Below, in pieces: positions 36,073 to 48,000 of a DNA stretch of 64,000 bases. The translations under genes were made by a program, and so were the position numbers. Each line of letters opens with the position of its first letter. Within the stretch, counting starts at the first letter, position 1. Below the pieces are notes generated by a model. The model was given only the letters and a program-made list of their open reading frames with translations. It was not told the origin of the DNA and ran no database searches. The DNA comes from Pleurodeles waltl (taxonomy: Eukaryota > Chordata > Amphibia > Caudata > Salamandridae): assembly GCF_031143425.1 (NCBI RefSeq), contig NC_090446.1, positions 654,555,717 to 654,619,716 of the forward strand. Reading direction: 5' to 3'.

Positions 36073-36812
36073 TTAGTGAGCTGGGCAGGATGGGAGCATC
36101 AAATGGAGGTCAGCGGGGGAGAACCAGAGGTGAAGGTTTGCCATCCTTGTATTCAAAACCTATACAATGTTGCAGTCAGCAATTCACAAACCTCTATGTG
36201 CCCGCTCACATCAGAATTTTAAAGCACTATGAGACCATATAGCTGGTGCAACTACACTACACAAATATTGGTAACATACCTGACATATCAGTTAAAGGTG
36301 TCCCTCTTTTATGCTGGCATTTTCAGCTGTGTTTCCACGCCTGACCCAGGATTCCAGTGTGCAGTCTACTCTATTTTCACACTATGGCACTGCAGCTCAT
36401 TTGTTTCTGATAAGAAGCTGACACTCATTACACTGCGGCAGCCAAATAAATATGCACCTCTTTGGCTAGAGGACAATTTGACTTTATTCAGGAATAAAAA
36501 AAACAAAAAGTGACAAACTGTACAACATCAAAAATGCATTTCTATCAGAAATGTTAAGGTTGACCAACACAAGCTGCATAAGTTTTCCTAGGGTTAGTAG
36601 GCCACTTGGGAACTATTTTAACATTTGCACATATCAGTATATTATTTTAAAATCACTAATGTCCTGATTACTTTCCAGTAATGTTCACTACTAGTAATCC
36701 TACTGGCCCCTTTCACAGTCATCAATAGTGAGCTTAGCCTGTCTCCAGACAGGAAGTCCTCTAGAGCATGCTGATAAGAACAGACCACCCCACTCTACTG
36801 GGTGCATTAAAG
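36073..36812. other. no gene recognised
   Basis: Spacer beyond the Harbinger right end. An A-rich patch at 36,495-36,510 could be the tail of a short retroposon, but no body was identified. Confidence 0.35.
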
Positions 36813-37089
36813 CAGTCATCTCCAACCAGTCCATCGCAAGCTACCAGTAGTTACCAGACACCATCAGAGTAGCTCACAGCCTTGAGTTCATTTTTAAATA
36901 AGTGCAGGGTCACATTTTTCCTTTAAAAAATGAAGGAAGGCTGTGTTTAATTTACATTATTTTCACCAAGCTGCAGATAGCAGGGCCTGATAATGAGCAG
37001 TGCTGGAGTCAGATTTATGACCCAGTCGGTGAAGCGTGAAGGATTAAGGCTTAAGCCCTTGCCAACTCACTATTGGTGGTGAAAACTAA

Positions 37090-37670
37090 GGCCCTCATTT
37101 CAACTTTGGCGGGCGGAACTGCCGGGCGGCTGCCAATGCGGCCGCACTCCCGCGGGGTCTATTTGGAGATCCCCGCTGGGCCGGCAGGCAGAAACATGGT
37201 TTCCGCCCGCCGACCCAGCGGGGATATCGGCCGCAACACGGGAGCCGGCTCCAAATGGAGCCGGCGGTGTTGCGGCGGTGCGACGCGTGCAGTTGCACCC
37301 GATGCGCTTTTCACTGTCTGCTGTGCAGACAGTGAAAAGCTCCATGGGGCCGTGGCAGGCGGCCCCTGCACTGCCCATGCCAGAGGTATGGGCAGTGCAG
37401 GGGCCCCGCGAATCCCCTTTCCGCCAGCCTTTTCATGGTGGTTCATACCGCCATGAAAAGGCTGGCGGGAGGAGGACCCGTAATCCCCTGGGCAGCATTG
37501 CAAGCAGTGCTGCCCTGGGGGATTACAACCGCCGGGACCAATGTGGCGGGAAACCACCAGTCCCGGCGGTGCGACCGTGGCGCTTCCACCGCAGTCGTAA
37601 TGCCCGAGTTTGTACCGCCAGCCTGTTGGCGGTACAAACTCCAAAAGAGCCCTGGTGGTCAATGAGGGCC
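37090..37670. mobile_element. GC-rich MITE, GGGCCTCATT family, copy 1
   Basis: Ends GGCCCTCATT and AATGAGGGCC with exact TAA on both sides (37,087-37,089; 37,671-37,673). It is internally palindromic: GTCTGCTGTGCAGAC, TGCACTGCCCATGCC / GGTATGGGCAGTGCA and CTTTTCATGGTGG / CCGCCATGAAAAG. It shows GC-rich GCCGGC words and no gene. The TAA duplication suggests mobilisation by a PIF/Harbinger-type transposase. Confidence 0.88.
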
Positions 37671-37926
37671 TAAATGATGTTTCTCAATGCTTTGAAATAA
37701 GAGAAAATTAAAATGAAAAGTTACCTTAATGGTTAAGTTAACTTTTCATTTTCATTTTCTCAAATGTGTTTTCACAGTGTTGCATTTTCAAACTGCAGAC
37801 CTCTTGCTCCCAGTGGCAAGTAAAACACTGTGCCTTATTTATATCTGGAAAATACAGTCATTTTCAGATGGGAGGAATTTAAAGTGCTGTAAAATATTCC
37901 AATTTATAAAAAAATTTGCACTTTAA

Positions 37927-38450
37927 AGCCCAGATTAAGAATAGTGGTGCTTCATGTCATGAAGCGACACTTTTTTTGCGCCCTATTGTTCCCCCCCCAT
38001 GCCACCATGTGTGTGCCGTATTTAACATACGGTGCACCATGGCACAGGTTAGGGAAAATCATTTTTGACGCTATTGTTGTGCTTTGCAGGATTAGTGCCA
38101 AAAATGTTGGCTCTAATCCTGCAAAGTACATAGAGGCCTGTTACAAATAATGGCGTGCCTCCTTTTAACACCTTTTTTGTGCAGACGTTAAAAAGGCAGC
38201 TAAAAATGGAGCAGTGGAATCTCATAGATTACACTGTGCCATTTGTGCGGGCCCCCTAATGGGGTAGCACCCCCCTTCCATACATTATGCCTGGTGCAGG
38301 GATAATGTGGCACAAGGGTTTACAAAGTGGCTCAATGCACCACTTTGTAAATATGGTGAGGCATTTTTGCCACTCTATTGTTACATTAACGTGAAACAAA
38401 TGACACTAATGTGCAGATAGTTGGTGCTTGGCCCTTCCTACATTTGGGCC
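37927..38450. mobile_element. MITE of the GGGCCAGATTTA family
   Basis: It starts AGCCCAGATTAAGAA and ends CATTTGGGCC, flanked by TAA on both sides (37,924-37,926; 38,451-38,453). Internal inverted words include TTTGCAGGATTAG / CTAATCCTGCAAA and the terminal-like TTTGTAAATATGG. Non-coding. Confidence 0.7.
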
Positions 38451-38823
38451 TAAGTTTCTCCCGTTTTTACAAAAATGGGTATGTTTGTGTTTTACGTGTA
38501 ATTGTGCCAAATATTACAAAATGGATGTCCTGTGTCACAAGTAATTGTGACACATATATATACCATTTATGTGCACACATGTTCATACATACCCAAATAC
38601 CATGCTCTCGCTGATACACATGGCAACTCTATCATAGTAACCCTAGTCAAAGTATTTTGTTCAAACCATAGTATCTGGCTCTATGGACATTAGGCTTAAA
38701 GTCATTCAAGCTAGGCGTGGAGGTGTCTAGTGACAATGCACAACTTTTTTAGCTTTCAGTAGCTCACAATGATTTTCACTGATCAGATGTAGCTCTCGCT
38801 ACAGAAAAGGTTGGAGATCCCTG

Positions 38824-39099
38824 CTGTTAAGGGTATGGATTCCCAGCATACACCATGACTCATCATAGCCAAGTCCAAAGCAGAAGTCAACAAATGGTTG
38901 GCTTTTTGTAAAGCCTGTGATGAGGATGAGCAGGATTAGGATCAGGAGTAATGAAGTGTACTGGTAGGTAATCAAAACTTTACCTCTTTAGCACTCATCC
39001 TTGTCATTATCCAATAAAACCAAATGCAAAATAATCCGTTAACCTACACCATAAGAACATATGAATACAGTATGTCACTTATTATTGTAACACCAAGTG
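38824..39099. other. no gene recognised
   Basis: Short spacer between the hAT-like element and the DIRS-like relic; nothing identified. Confidence 0.35.
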
Positions 39100-41560
39100 G
39101 ATAATTTATTTGTGACATGCAAACTTTAAGGCAGGACACACCTAAGTACACCCTGTCCAAAAGATCACCATCAGACAATAGATTTCACAGCCTGTACAGT
39201 TGTACATTGGTTTGGGAGATACCAAAAGAGCCACTCTCCAGATTTCAGATTAAGGAAAACCCTGGAGTTCCAACAAGAAGGTAGCCACATCCTTGTGTAT
39301 CTATCCCGGAGACACTCAGGGAAAGGGAGTACAAGTCAAGGAGCAAGCTGAAGCAATTTGAAACAAATTCAGGGATAATTTCTAATGGGAAATCATTTCA
39401 CCCCTTCCCACACCAACAAAAGTTACAAAAAGTTGATCAGACAAAAATGCTTTTAGAACTTTTAGATCATTCCAAATAAATCAATTGTGTCCTCTTTGCA
39501 TCCATTGAATGTAAGGCTTCACAGTCAGAGAATGGGGGGAAGGAAAAAAGATGCACAAAACATTCTCCTTAGCCGTATGAGCTAAGGTAGCTACTTTGGG
39601 CAGAACGTCAAGATCTGGATAAAACACAATACTATTCTCAAGGATTTTCAGGAATGGAGTTCTACACAATAAAAACAGTTACCAAATCTGACAAGCTGAA
39701 AAGATTGAAACCCAGAAAAAATAATTGTCGGAAATTTAGGACCAACATAAGGTAAAGGTTCTAGAGGGGGGACCCAAAGTGATTCTAAGACCAGAGTAAC
39801 GTCCCAAATAGGAGAAGAAAGCCAAGACATAGGACAAGAGAATTAAAAACGTTTAAGGACGTGGAAAACTGTGGTCACCAAAACTGACCCAAGAATCATG
39901 AAAGGCTCTAATTGCTGTCCTGTGTGTTCATGCAAAATATTGATACAGATAAGATTTTACAGCGAGGAGTGGAGACAAAGTAGTACACCAACGTTGGAAA
40001 GATTTCCAGTGCCTAGAATAGATTTTTAAGGTAAAGGGCCATCTGGATTTCTGATTGTAATTGTCCTTTCAAAATGTCTTGTGAGTCTGCTGTTCTGCAA
40101 ACCAATTCTTTCAACCTCCACACTGAGAGTGAGAGAGAGGCAGACACCCTATGGAAAAACAAACCCAGGAGCTGAGGAGAAAGGGAAACAGAGGGAGTTT
40201 TAAAACTGTATGAATTGAGATGGGAAAAATGGTAACTGAAATCTGCATAGCCAGAATAGAAGTGCTAAACAACATCTGCTGCTGCGTCTCGATTCTAGAG
40301 TATCTGAGAGATGAACAGTAAAGGAGGAAAGAGATAGAGTAGATGACGAAGTCAAAGGAACATTAGCAACAGCCATCTTCAAAACCATTGGTGTGGGATA
40401 GTGGGAGCAGAACCTAGACATTTGTGCATGTTCAGGGGAGGCACACAGGTCTACAAAATGTCCCCTGGACATTTTGCCTAATCTCCTGAAGATGGATGGG
40501 CATGTGAATGAGTGATGAGGGGACAGAAAGATTTTGCTTAATGTGTTCTTCAGTCTGACACCTGATATAGGAAGCCTTTAAGAAGTGAAACTGTCCAAAC
40601 CTCTAACTGTAGGACTACTAGACAGAGAGAACTTGATTGATATCCTATGTTTACATAAGGACAGTCACTGTATTGTCTGTTTTTATTAGAGCATCTTGTC
40701 CCTTGATTTGATGATTGAAGTAGCAGAGATCGACATACTGTAGACAGAACTTCTGTTTGAAGAGTGCCTGCGGTCTGTTAATGACAATCATACTTGAGCT
40801 TACAGTGTCTCCCAGGTGGCACTCCATCTAAGGAGGTGGTTTTCTTTGCTAGCACCAACAGGAAACCTCCATGAAGTGAAAAACCTCTCGTTAGGGATTT
40901 TGGGATCAACCACCAGTGCAACTGAGGATGAAGTGAACTTGACACAGGAATCAACAGGTCGAAGTTCAAAGGATCTGGATTCCAATGAGGTAGAAATTTA
41001 AGTAGAAGAGATCAAAGATGTATCTAAGGAACTGTAAACATGCATGAGACCACATATGACAAGACTTTCAAGAGCTGTCTAGCTGGAGCTTTACTGAGAG
41101 ATAATAAAGATGTTAGTGTGTTCCTTAATCTGTTTGCTCTGAATACAGGTAGATAAAACATATCTAGGTCTGTGTAGAAATTGGATTCAATGAAGTTTCT
41201 GTTTTAAGATGGCTCTGTCTGGCATATTTGCAGATTCAAGACAAATTCTTGCAGCATCAGACAAGAGCAAAGAACATGTATTACTTTCAAAGTCTTATTT
41301 AGAGAAGAAGGATTTAGAATAAAGTCGTCCAGATAAAGGAACATATTCTAACTCTGAAGATGAGATAGAGTAACATTGGGAGTCATCATCTGGTAAAGAC
41401 TCTTGGAACAGAGCAAAGTCCAGGTGGCAAGAACTTGTACTTCTGTGACATAAAACTATGGAAAATGAAGGTAAGTATTCAGGAGATTGATCGTTAACAT
41501 GAATGCTTCTTTTGGAACCAGTAAAATTACTCTTGAAATCAGCAGAAGGTGTTTTTTTTT
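39100..41560 (-). pseudogene. decayed DIRS-like tyrosine-recombinase retroelement (RT, RNase H, recombinase)
   Basis: Read on the - strand, broken frames follow the order of a DIRS-type polyprotein. An RT segment with FLYLDDFIL (about 41,310-41,340) is preceded by a degenerate stretch ending in LSHLQS. Then comes an RNase H-like part with HWWLIPKSLTRGFSL and RWSATWE (about 40,810-40,920), a downstream block with FVDLCASPEHAQMSRFCS (about 40,400-40,460), and a recombinase-like segment with LVLESLWVPPLEPL and FFPSPHSLTVK (about 39,500-39,800). No single frame covers more than one block, and the catalytic C terminus of the recombinase is not discernible. The edges are approximate. DIRS elements are common in salamander genomes, which fits the rest of the window. 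A Gypsy origin is less likely because the linker words match DIRS better. Confidence 0.65.
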
Positions 41561-41926
41561 TATTTTCAATGCACTTAATCCCCTTTAAAGATCACTGACA
41601 GTGGCCTATAAAGTGTCAGTTTAACACAAAACAATATTGTTGAAATCTTAACAGGATTGTCCACTATGATTGCAAAGTACAGTTTATTACTCTGTTTTGT
41701 CATATTGGCTGTGGGGTAACTGTGTCCCGTTGCTTAAAGAGTTAATCTCACCCCTTGTGTGAAATTTAGCCCCGGCCACTTCTTCAAAGTATGCCCCCCT
41801 CCAAAGTTCAGATCTAGTTGTACCCCTGACTTAGTATAACTATCTTGTAATGTGAAGGAAATACATTATTACCTGTAGTTTTGCTGTTACTGATGGTGTG
41901 AATACATTTAGGGGACATGCATCTTA
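41561..41926. other. no gene recognised
   Basis: Spacer right of the DIRS-like relic, possibly its missing 5' part; no motif seen. Confidence 0.3.
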
Positions 41927-42097
41927 GGGCCTGATTTAAAACTCGGCAGACAGGTCATTCCGTCACAACAGTGATGGATATCCCGCCTGCTGAAAAATAA
42001 ATCCCATTATGTTCTCTGGGCTTTAGATTTCAGCGGCTAGGATATCCGTCACCACTGTGACAGAGAAACTTGTCCGCCAAGTTCTAAATCAGGTCCC
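41927..42097. mobile_element. 171-bp palindromic MITE
   Basis: GGGCCTGATTTAAAACTCGG at the left pairs with CCAAGTTCTAAATCAGGTCCC at the right, with further inner pairing (CAGTGATGGATATCC / GGATATCCGTCAC). Flanks TTA and TAG share only TA. Its ends resemble the GGGCCTCATT family. Confidence 0.8.
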
Positions 42098-42332
42098 TAG
42101 TATTCATAAGTGAAAGAATGCTGCTTTCACTATTGAGGCACTAGTTTTAGGTTTGAGTCAAAGACACCCATCGTTTTTCCACTACTTCTACAAGGAGAGG
42201 GGCTCACTCGAATCTAAAGAAAGTTAAACTACTGTGTGTCTGTAATTCATGTTATTATATCCATTTCTGAATGCCCATTGACATTGACTTGCTGGGCTTG
42301 ACTTTGCATTCAGTGGGCTTTCAGAACACTAA

Positions 42333-42919
42333 GGGCCTCATTTTGACCCTGGCGGGCGGCGGGAGCCACCCGCCTGGCGGGAACCGCCAAATGGCCGCTC
42401 CGCGGTCAGAAGACCGCGGATGCCATTCTGGCTTTCCCGCTGGGCCGGCGGGCGACCGCCAAAAGAGCGCCCGCCGGCCCAGCGGGAAAGGCCCTGCAAC
42501 AAGGAAGCCGGCTCCGGATGGAGCCGGCGGAGTTGCAGGGGTGCGACGGGTGCAGTTGCACCCGTCGCGATTTTCACTGTCTGCTAAGCAGACAGTGAAA
42601 ATCCTTATGGGGCCCTGTTAGGGGGCCCCTGCACGGCCCATGCCAGTGGCATGGGCAGTGCAGGGGCCCCCAGGGGCCCCACGACACCCGTTCCCGCCAT
42701 CCTGTTTCTGGCGGTGAAAACCGCCAGAAACAGGCTGGCGGGAAGGGGGTCGGAATCCCCATGGCGGCGCTGCAAGCGGAAAACCGCCGGACCCGGCTGG
42801 GCGACCGCGGCTTCACAGCCGCGGTCGGAATTCACAATGAAGCACCGCCAGCCTGTTGGCGGTGCTTCAGCCGGCCTCCACCCTGGCGGTCATAGACCGC
42901 CAGGGTCAGAATGAGGCCC
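42333..42919. mobile_element. GC-rich MITE, GGGCCTCATT family, copy 2
   Basis: Ends GGGCCTCATTTTGACCCTGG and CCAGGGTCAGAATGAGGCCC, with exact TAA duplications (42,330-42,332; 42,920-42,922). Internal modules: GTCTGCTAAGCAGAC, CCTGCACGGCCCATGCC / GGCATGGGCAGTGCAGG, and CCTGTTTCTGGCGG / CCGCCAGAAACAGG. It is the best preserved copy. Open frames inside it are incidental. Confidence 0.92.
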
Positions 42920-43964
42920 TAAATGATCAATCAAAATGCTAGGTGCCTTTTGAATTTTGGTATTCAAGATTTCACGAGTCCACTGATGTGGTGATAATAA
43001 TGACCATTGTCCATTCAAACATTTTATTGTATGCTCTCCTTTTCTTATGACTGTTGAGAATCCTATTGGTCATCGGGAACTCTGATTGGTGATCCAGAAT
43101 TCATCCCGCAATTCCAATTGTGAAAATTCAAAATTTTGTGAAACACACTATTCCAACTTCATATATTTGGAAGAGAATATTTCAAACCTTCCTTTTCTTC
43201 AGACTTTATACACTAATAAATTATTGGACACTTCATTGTACACATGAATGATATATTTTGCCATATAGGAATTGTTCTAAGCAATGGGCCACAGAGGAAA
43301 TCTCATTATTGTCTGGAATATTCTCTGGGATTTAAAGGACAAACATGCTGCCAATGACTATTTTCTGTAATTCTCCAGTGTTCATCTCTGATGTGTCATT
43401 ATGTTGTAATGATTAACTTGACAAGGCTTGGCTATGTTCAGTATTACAAAACTATAAAATAGATGACTAGTATCCAAATATGTTTGTGCTATTTAGAAAC
43501 ACAATTCCCCAGTGTGAAAAGAACTGCAAATGAAGACAACGGAGAATATAATCTTGAGATTCCTTAAGAAAGGAACAGCTTTCATGATGTTACTAGGGCA
43601 ATTACACAATTACTGCACAGGTATCTTGCATTACACCGAAACTGAAGAGAAAAACTGATGTTTCTGGAGCTGCAATATCACAATGCTATTTTTTGAGTCC
43701 CATACTCCTGGGGCATATAGATAGAGAATATGGTGGTACATATGGACTGCCAAGACCCTTCAACCTACCCTTCTCCTCTCCTATGGTAGACGTATGTTAG
43801 TGAGAGTGTGCAGGAGCGTGATTTTACACTCTCGCCTGACAGACCTTTTTATGTTGGTTGAGATGCACAATAGAGTTATGCTAATAAACAAATTAATTTT
43901 ATTTGAAGCCCATGTTGCCGCACAATAAGGACCAGGAATCACTAATTGTAGTTAAATTGATCTA
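42920..43964. other. no gene recognised
   Basis: AT-rich unassigned sequence; nothing with a recognisable boundary or frame. Confidence 0.35.
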
Positions 43965-44564
43965 TGCCCTCATTACGTGTTTGGCAGTCACGAGACCGCC
44001 AAGATCATGGTGGCAGTCTGACTGCCACACTCCTGGCAGTCTGACTGCCGGAATATGACCCTGGCAGTCAGACCACCAGGACACCACCGCCACTGCCAGG
44101 ATCATAGATCCCAACGGGTTGACAGCGGTCAAAGTCATGGTCAGCCACAGAGGTGCTGGGTTTAGCACTGCTGTGTTGATCAGGACTTCCCTTTCTGCCA
44201 GCATTTTCATAGCAGGGTCCCCACTATGAAAAGGCTGGCGGAAAGGCATAGCTGGGAGCCACCGGGGGGCCCTTGCACTGCCCCTGACCATTTTGTGGGC
44301 AGTGCAGAGCCCCCCTGTCCAGCACTCTTGAAATGTGCACTGTCTACTATGCAGAAAGTGTGCATTCTGAAGGTGCTGGAGGCACCTTCTGTGCGACGGT
44401 ATTGGCCTATGCCGCCATACTGTTTCCACCAGGCTGAGTAATGCCAGTCAGACCGAGGGAAGCATTGCAATAGGGCCAGTGGGGAGACCTCCAGTTCTGC
44501 ATCAGTCTCCTCCCCACGGATCTGGCGGACCAATGGTCCACCTGCCAAATTCATAATGAGGCCC
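43965..44564. mobile_element. GC-rich MITE, GGGCCTCATT family, copy 3
   Basis: Ends (T)GCCCTCATTACG and CATAATGAGGCCC. The internal pair CATTTTCATAG... / CTATGAAAAGGC and the gene-free GGCAGTCTGACTGCC words place it in the family. The flanks CTA and TAA differ by mutation, so it is older than copies 1 and 2. Confidence 0.78.
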
Positions 44565-45796
44565 TAAGTCCCAATTAATAATCAATCTAATATATATACA
44601 CATCATGAAAATACTTGAAAGATACAAAATTACAGCTGGCAAACTGAAGTATCCTAATTGGTTTAGTCTCTATGGATTAAGATACAGAGCAATTACACTC
44701 TTAGCAATACAGAAGCTAAGAATTAGAAATGGGCATTTCATAAAGAAACTCCTGTTCTCTAGCTCTCAGACGTGAAATAATTTTAAGGTCATCAACTCAG
44801 AGTTCTAAGTAGAAAATGAAGATGGGTCAGAAATAAATCTTAGGGATGGTTGGAATAAAGGCTCATGGATGACTGGAGAGTTGCTTAAAGCAATCTAGGA
44901 ATGCAAGAAGGTGTCAGCATAGTGAAGACGTCAGTAAAAGTCTCCCAAGAAGGAATAAGTGTTTAGCAGAAAGCTTCACACTTGCAAGAATAAATGAAGC
45001 AGAGAGGTCTGTAACCATTGAAATCTAAGGGAGTCTACCTTAACTTCTAACAGCATAATCATTAATTAAAACAAACAGAACCTTCAGCATCAATGGAATT
45101 TTCCATTCCCTTTTAGGGACCAATGGGATTTTCATCTGTCTCGTAAATTGTAACATCACCCAGGTTTCTCATCCAATGGAACTCCAACAAACTCTGTAGC
45201 CGCAAAATATCCCACGTTCCTGATACACGATGAATAGACTTCACCTGCTCATTAAATCTTCATGTTTCATGCCAAGATTTTCTGTTCGCAGGCCTTACTA
45301 TCAGTGAAACTAATACACAAGTTATATTCTTTCCTCTAGCTAGCGCACCTGCAAAGAATGAACACACTAAACAAACAAAGAATACATTTAAGAATTGAGG
45401 CCTTTGGTCAGGATAACTTTAACTAGGAATTTAACGTGCATTTCAAATATGTGGTTATACTTGTGTACTTTCAACTTTTCACAATAAATGCAAACATTAA
45501 TAAAAAAGTACAATTTACTTCAACTAATGCAACTTAAAATGAACATTTAGAACATGAATAATCAATATATATAGGCATTTTAAATTAACATTAGTGAGCA
45601 TGTTCATAAAGCTTAAGTCTCTCAGTATTTACATTTCATTAATGTGCCAAGTTATGCACACATGTTAATAATATTAAACACCAGTGAATACAATGTGAAA
45701 TATAAATGTGTATTTGTGCAATGAATGTCGTGTAAAGGATGGAGTCTAAATTTGTGCTAATCTAGTCGGATATGATAGAAATTCAGAGCTTACGTA
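44565..45796. other. AT-rich non-coding sequence, possibly LTR-like
   Basis: It resembles the ERV LTR at 56.9-58.5 kb in composition and in recurring CCAATGG/TTTTCCA-type words, but I could not find TG...CA borders. No gene. Confidence 0.3.
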
Positions 45797-46335
45797 GGGG
45801 CTGATTATGAGTTTGGTGGTCCAAAAAATCATACCGCCAATCTCCCAATGAGGAAACTGCCACGTTGCTGGTGGGCTCGCCACTGACCCCATTACGAGTT
45901 TTCCATTGGGCTGACCGGCGTAAACCAAGGTTTCCGCTGGTCAGCCCAGTGGAAAACGTATGGCGCCATTGGACTCGGCTTCACATGGAGCTGAGTCCAG
46001 TGCCAATGCACTGGTGGACAATGTAATGGCCCACCCTATGGCCCCCAGCACCTGTTCTCCATCAGCCTTTCCATGGCAGTTGAACCGCCATTAAAAGGGT
46101 GATGGAGAACATGGTTGTAATCAGCACAGCGGTGCTGACACCAGCGCTGCTGTGGTTGATTACAACCATGACCGCTGTCATCTTGTCGGGATCAAAGATC
46201 CTGGCGTCCTGGCAGAGAAGGCAGTCTATTGGCAGTCTATTGGCAGTCTGACTGCCAGGGTCGTAATGTGGCAGTCGGACCGTGACAGCCGCGGCAGTTC
46301 AACCTCCACTGCAAGTCGGACTCGTATTAGGGCCC
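45797..46335. mobile_element. MITE, GGGCCTCATT family, copy 4 (diverged)
   Basis: The left end GGGGCTGATTATGAGTTTGG pairs with the right end CGGACTCGTATTAGGGCCC. Internal pairing GGTTTCCGCTGGTCAGCC / GGCTGACCGGCGTAAACC and a triple GGCAGTCTATTGGCAGTCT are seen. No matching flanks. Confidence 0.7.
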
Positions 46336-47639
46336 TCAGTCTCATTGTTATAATCATCTCCACATCAAGTTAAGGAAAGATGGTTGTTCCCTATATTACT
46401 GGCAGACTACTATAATTACTTTCCCAAGAAACAAAGTTACTCCCAAGGATTGCCCTCTTCACTCTTAGTCGCACTACAATATCTTTTCCTTCAGCCCCCT
46501 TCTGTCCTCTAGCTGTATGGTTCTATACTTGTTTATATTATGTTAAGTTTCATGATATAAGAAGAAAACATAGTAAACACATTTCCTGGCAACTTTTATA
46601 TGTATCTCACTCATACATGTACCATCTACAACTATATATACGTAGCTCAGAGGATCAAGTGAAAAATAGTTTTCCTTTTATTACAGTACTTTTATTCTTC
46701 CATATGTAACAATATTTAAAAGAATGTCTCCGTCTTATTTTACAAACACAAACCCTAATGTCCAGAGTATTTACAATGATTTTGTAACTAACAGGTTATT
46801 CTTCCTGGGTTGGCGAATACAGGTTTCCTAGGTCAATATCAATGTAATCACTCCCTTATACACAACCACAATAATTCTCCCCACTATTCCTCTTTTGTCC
46901 CTGACTCAATAACCATCCACTCAAAAACTTAAAATCCTTTTGCATTCCCACTCCCTACATCAACTTAAGACTTGAATTTGTATATCATTGTTCTGTGAAT
47001 GTATTCACATTTGACTGTATTATTCTGTACAGTTTTTAAATTGAGCGCTGCAGCTTCCTCATACATCTCTAACAAATTCTAGTGTCAATATGTCTTTCTG
47101 TGGCTATATTGTTGCCATTACTGTGTGGCAGGATATAAGAACATTACCAGTCACTACTTTGATTTCTTGGCTTTGAAGGCTGTAGAGATATGCTAATGCT
47201 GATTTCTGTTATGTGTGTCGGAGCCTTTCTCTCCCAGTATTCATGTTTCCTTGTTCCAGTTCCCTTGCCTGTGTTCTCCTATCCTGTAATTGGTGCCCAT
47301 CTCTTTAATTCCCACTGGGGAACACCTTGTACCAGAGCTTGATGACCTCATCTCCCTGTGCCAATATCTGTGTGTCCTGTTGTTTTGTGATATCACTAAG
47401 TTCTATGGGAGGATGCTAAAGATAACTAAGGAAAAGGTAAAGGTGGGAAGTGAGAGGTGGGTTGGAGAATAGAGGCGATGGTTGGGAAGTTCTGCCAGGT
47501 TTGGTCATTCATATTAGCTTAAGAAATAAAGATAAAGAAAGAAGAACTGAAGTGTGTGGTGTTATTCTTCAAAGTGGCGACTTTCCAAAGATGTAGAATG
47601 TGTGTACTGATAGCTGTATATTTTCACCCAGAACTCTAC
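46336..47639. other. no gene; possible LTR remnant at the right end
   Basis: Mostly unassigned AT-rich DNA. Around 47,520-47,585 there is AATAAA, then TTATTCTTCA, then AGTGGCGACTTTCC, an arrangement like an LTR 3' end followed by a tRNA primer-binding site on the + strand. This is weak evidence only. Confidence 0.3.
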
Positions 47640-47643
47640 TAAA

Positions 47644-47997
47644 CTACTCCATGATACTGTTTTCACGTGGATGTCCTACCACTGTTTTCACATGCTTGAC
47701 CCCACAACATGATAAGTAATCCTCGAATTCTTCTGACATGAACTGAAGTCCATTATTTGTCACTAAATCCTCGTGATAACCTTCTCTCCTCCAAATTTCT
47801 TCACAAAACTCTATAAGCATGCAAGATCTAATTTTGCTCACAATACTGACCTCAGGCCATTTTGAATAATTATCTATCATTACCACAGCATACGTTTTCT
47901 ACAACTTCCTAATTCAAACAGCCCATTCAAATCCATTGCTACTTTCTTCGAAGCCTTGCTAGGAAATGGCACTGGTACAATGGTGTTTGTCTCAATT
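47644..47997 (-). pseudogene. Gypsy integrase, catalytic core fragment
   Basis: The core carries the first Asp in an AMDLNG-like segment and then MIDNYSKWPE. The second catalytic position reads VTNNGLQF where the family normally has Asp, so it is substituted to Asn. The region of the third residue survives (GHPREN...IME). It is separated from the zinc-binding domain by the MITE at 48,001-48,659. The enzyme would be inactive on both counts. Confidence 0.8.
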
Positions 47998-48000
47998 TAT

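Larger units (their letters stand above)
36813..38823. mobile_element. hAT-like DNA element containing two nested MITEs
   Basis: The left end is CAGTCATCTCCAACC and the right end GGTTGGAGATCCCTG, inverted repeats with the CAG...CTG form of hAT termini. Flanking 8-mers CATTAAAG and CTGTTAAG agree at 5 of 8 positions, a possible decayed 8-bp duplication. A subterminal 'GTAGCTC' word is shared by both ends. The interior holds two complete MITEs (37,090-37,670 and 37,927-38,450) with their own TAA duplications, so they inserted later. No transposase remains. Confidence 0.6.

Noticed and set aside
37073..37673. Open frames up to 167 codons
   Set aside because: They lie in a GC-rich palindromic MITE and appear on both strands because of its inverted repeats.
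42271..42914. Open frames in GC-rich sequence
   Set aside because: MITE-internal, same explanation; other copies of the family do not keep the frames.
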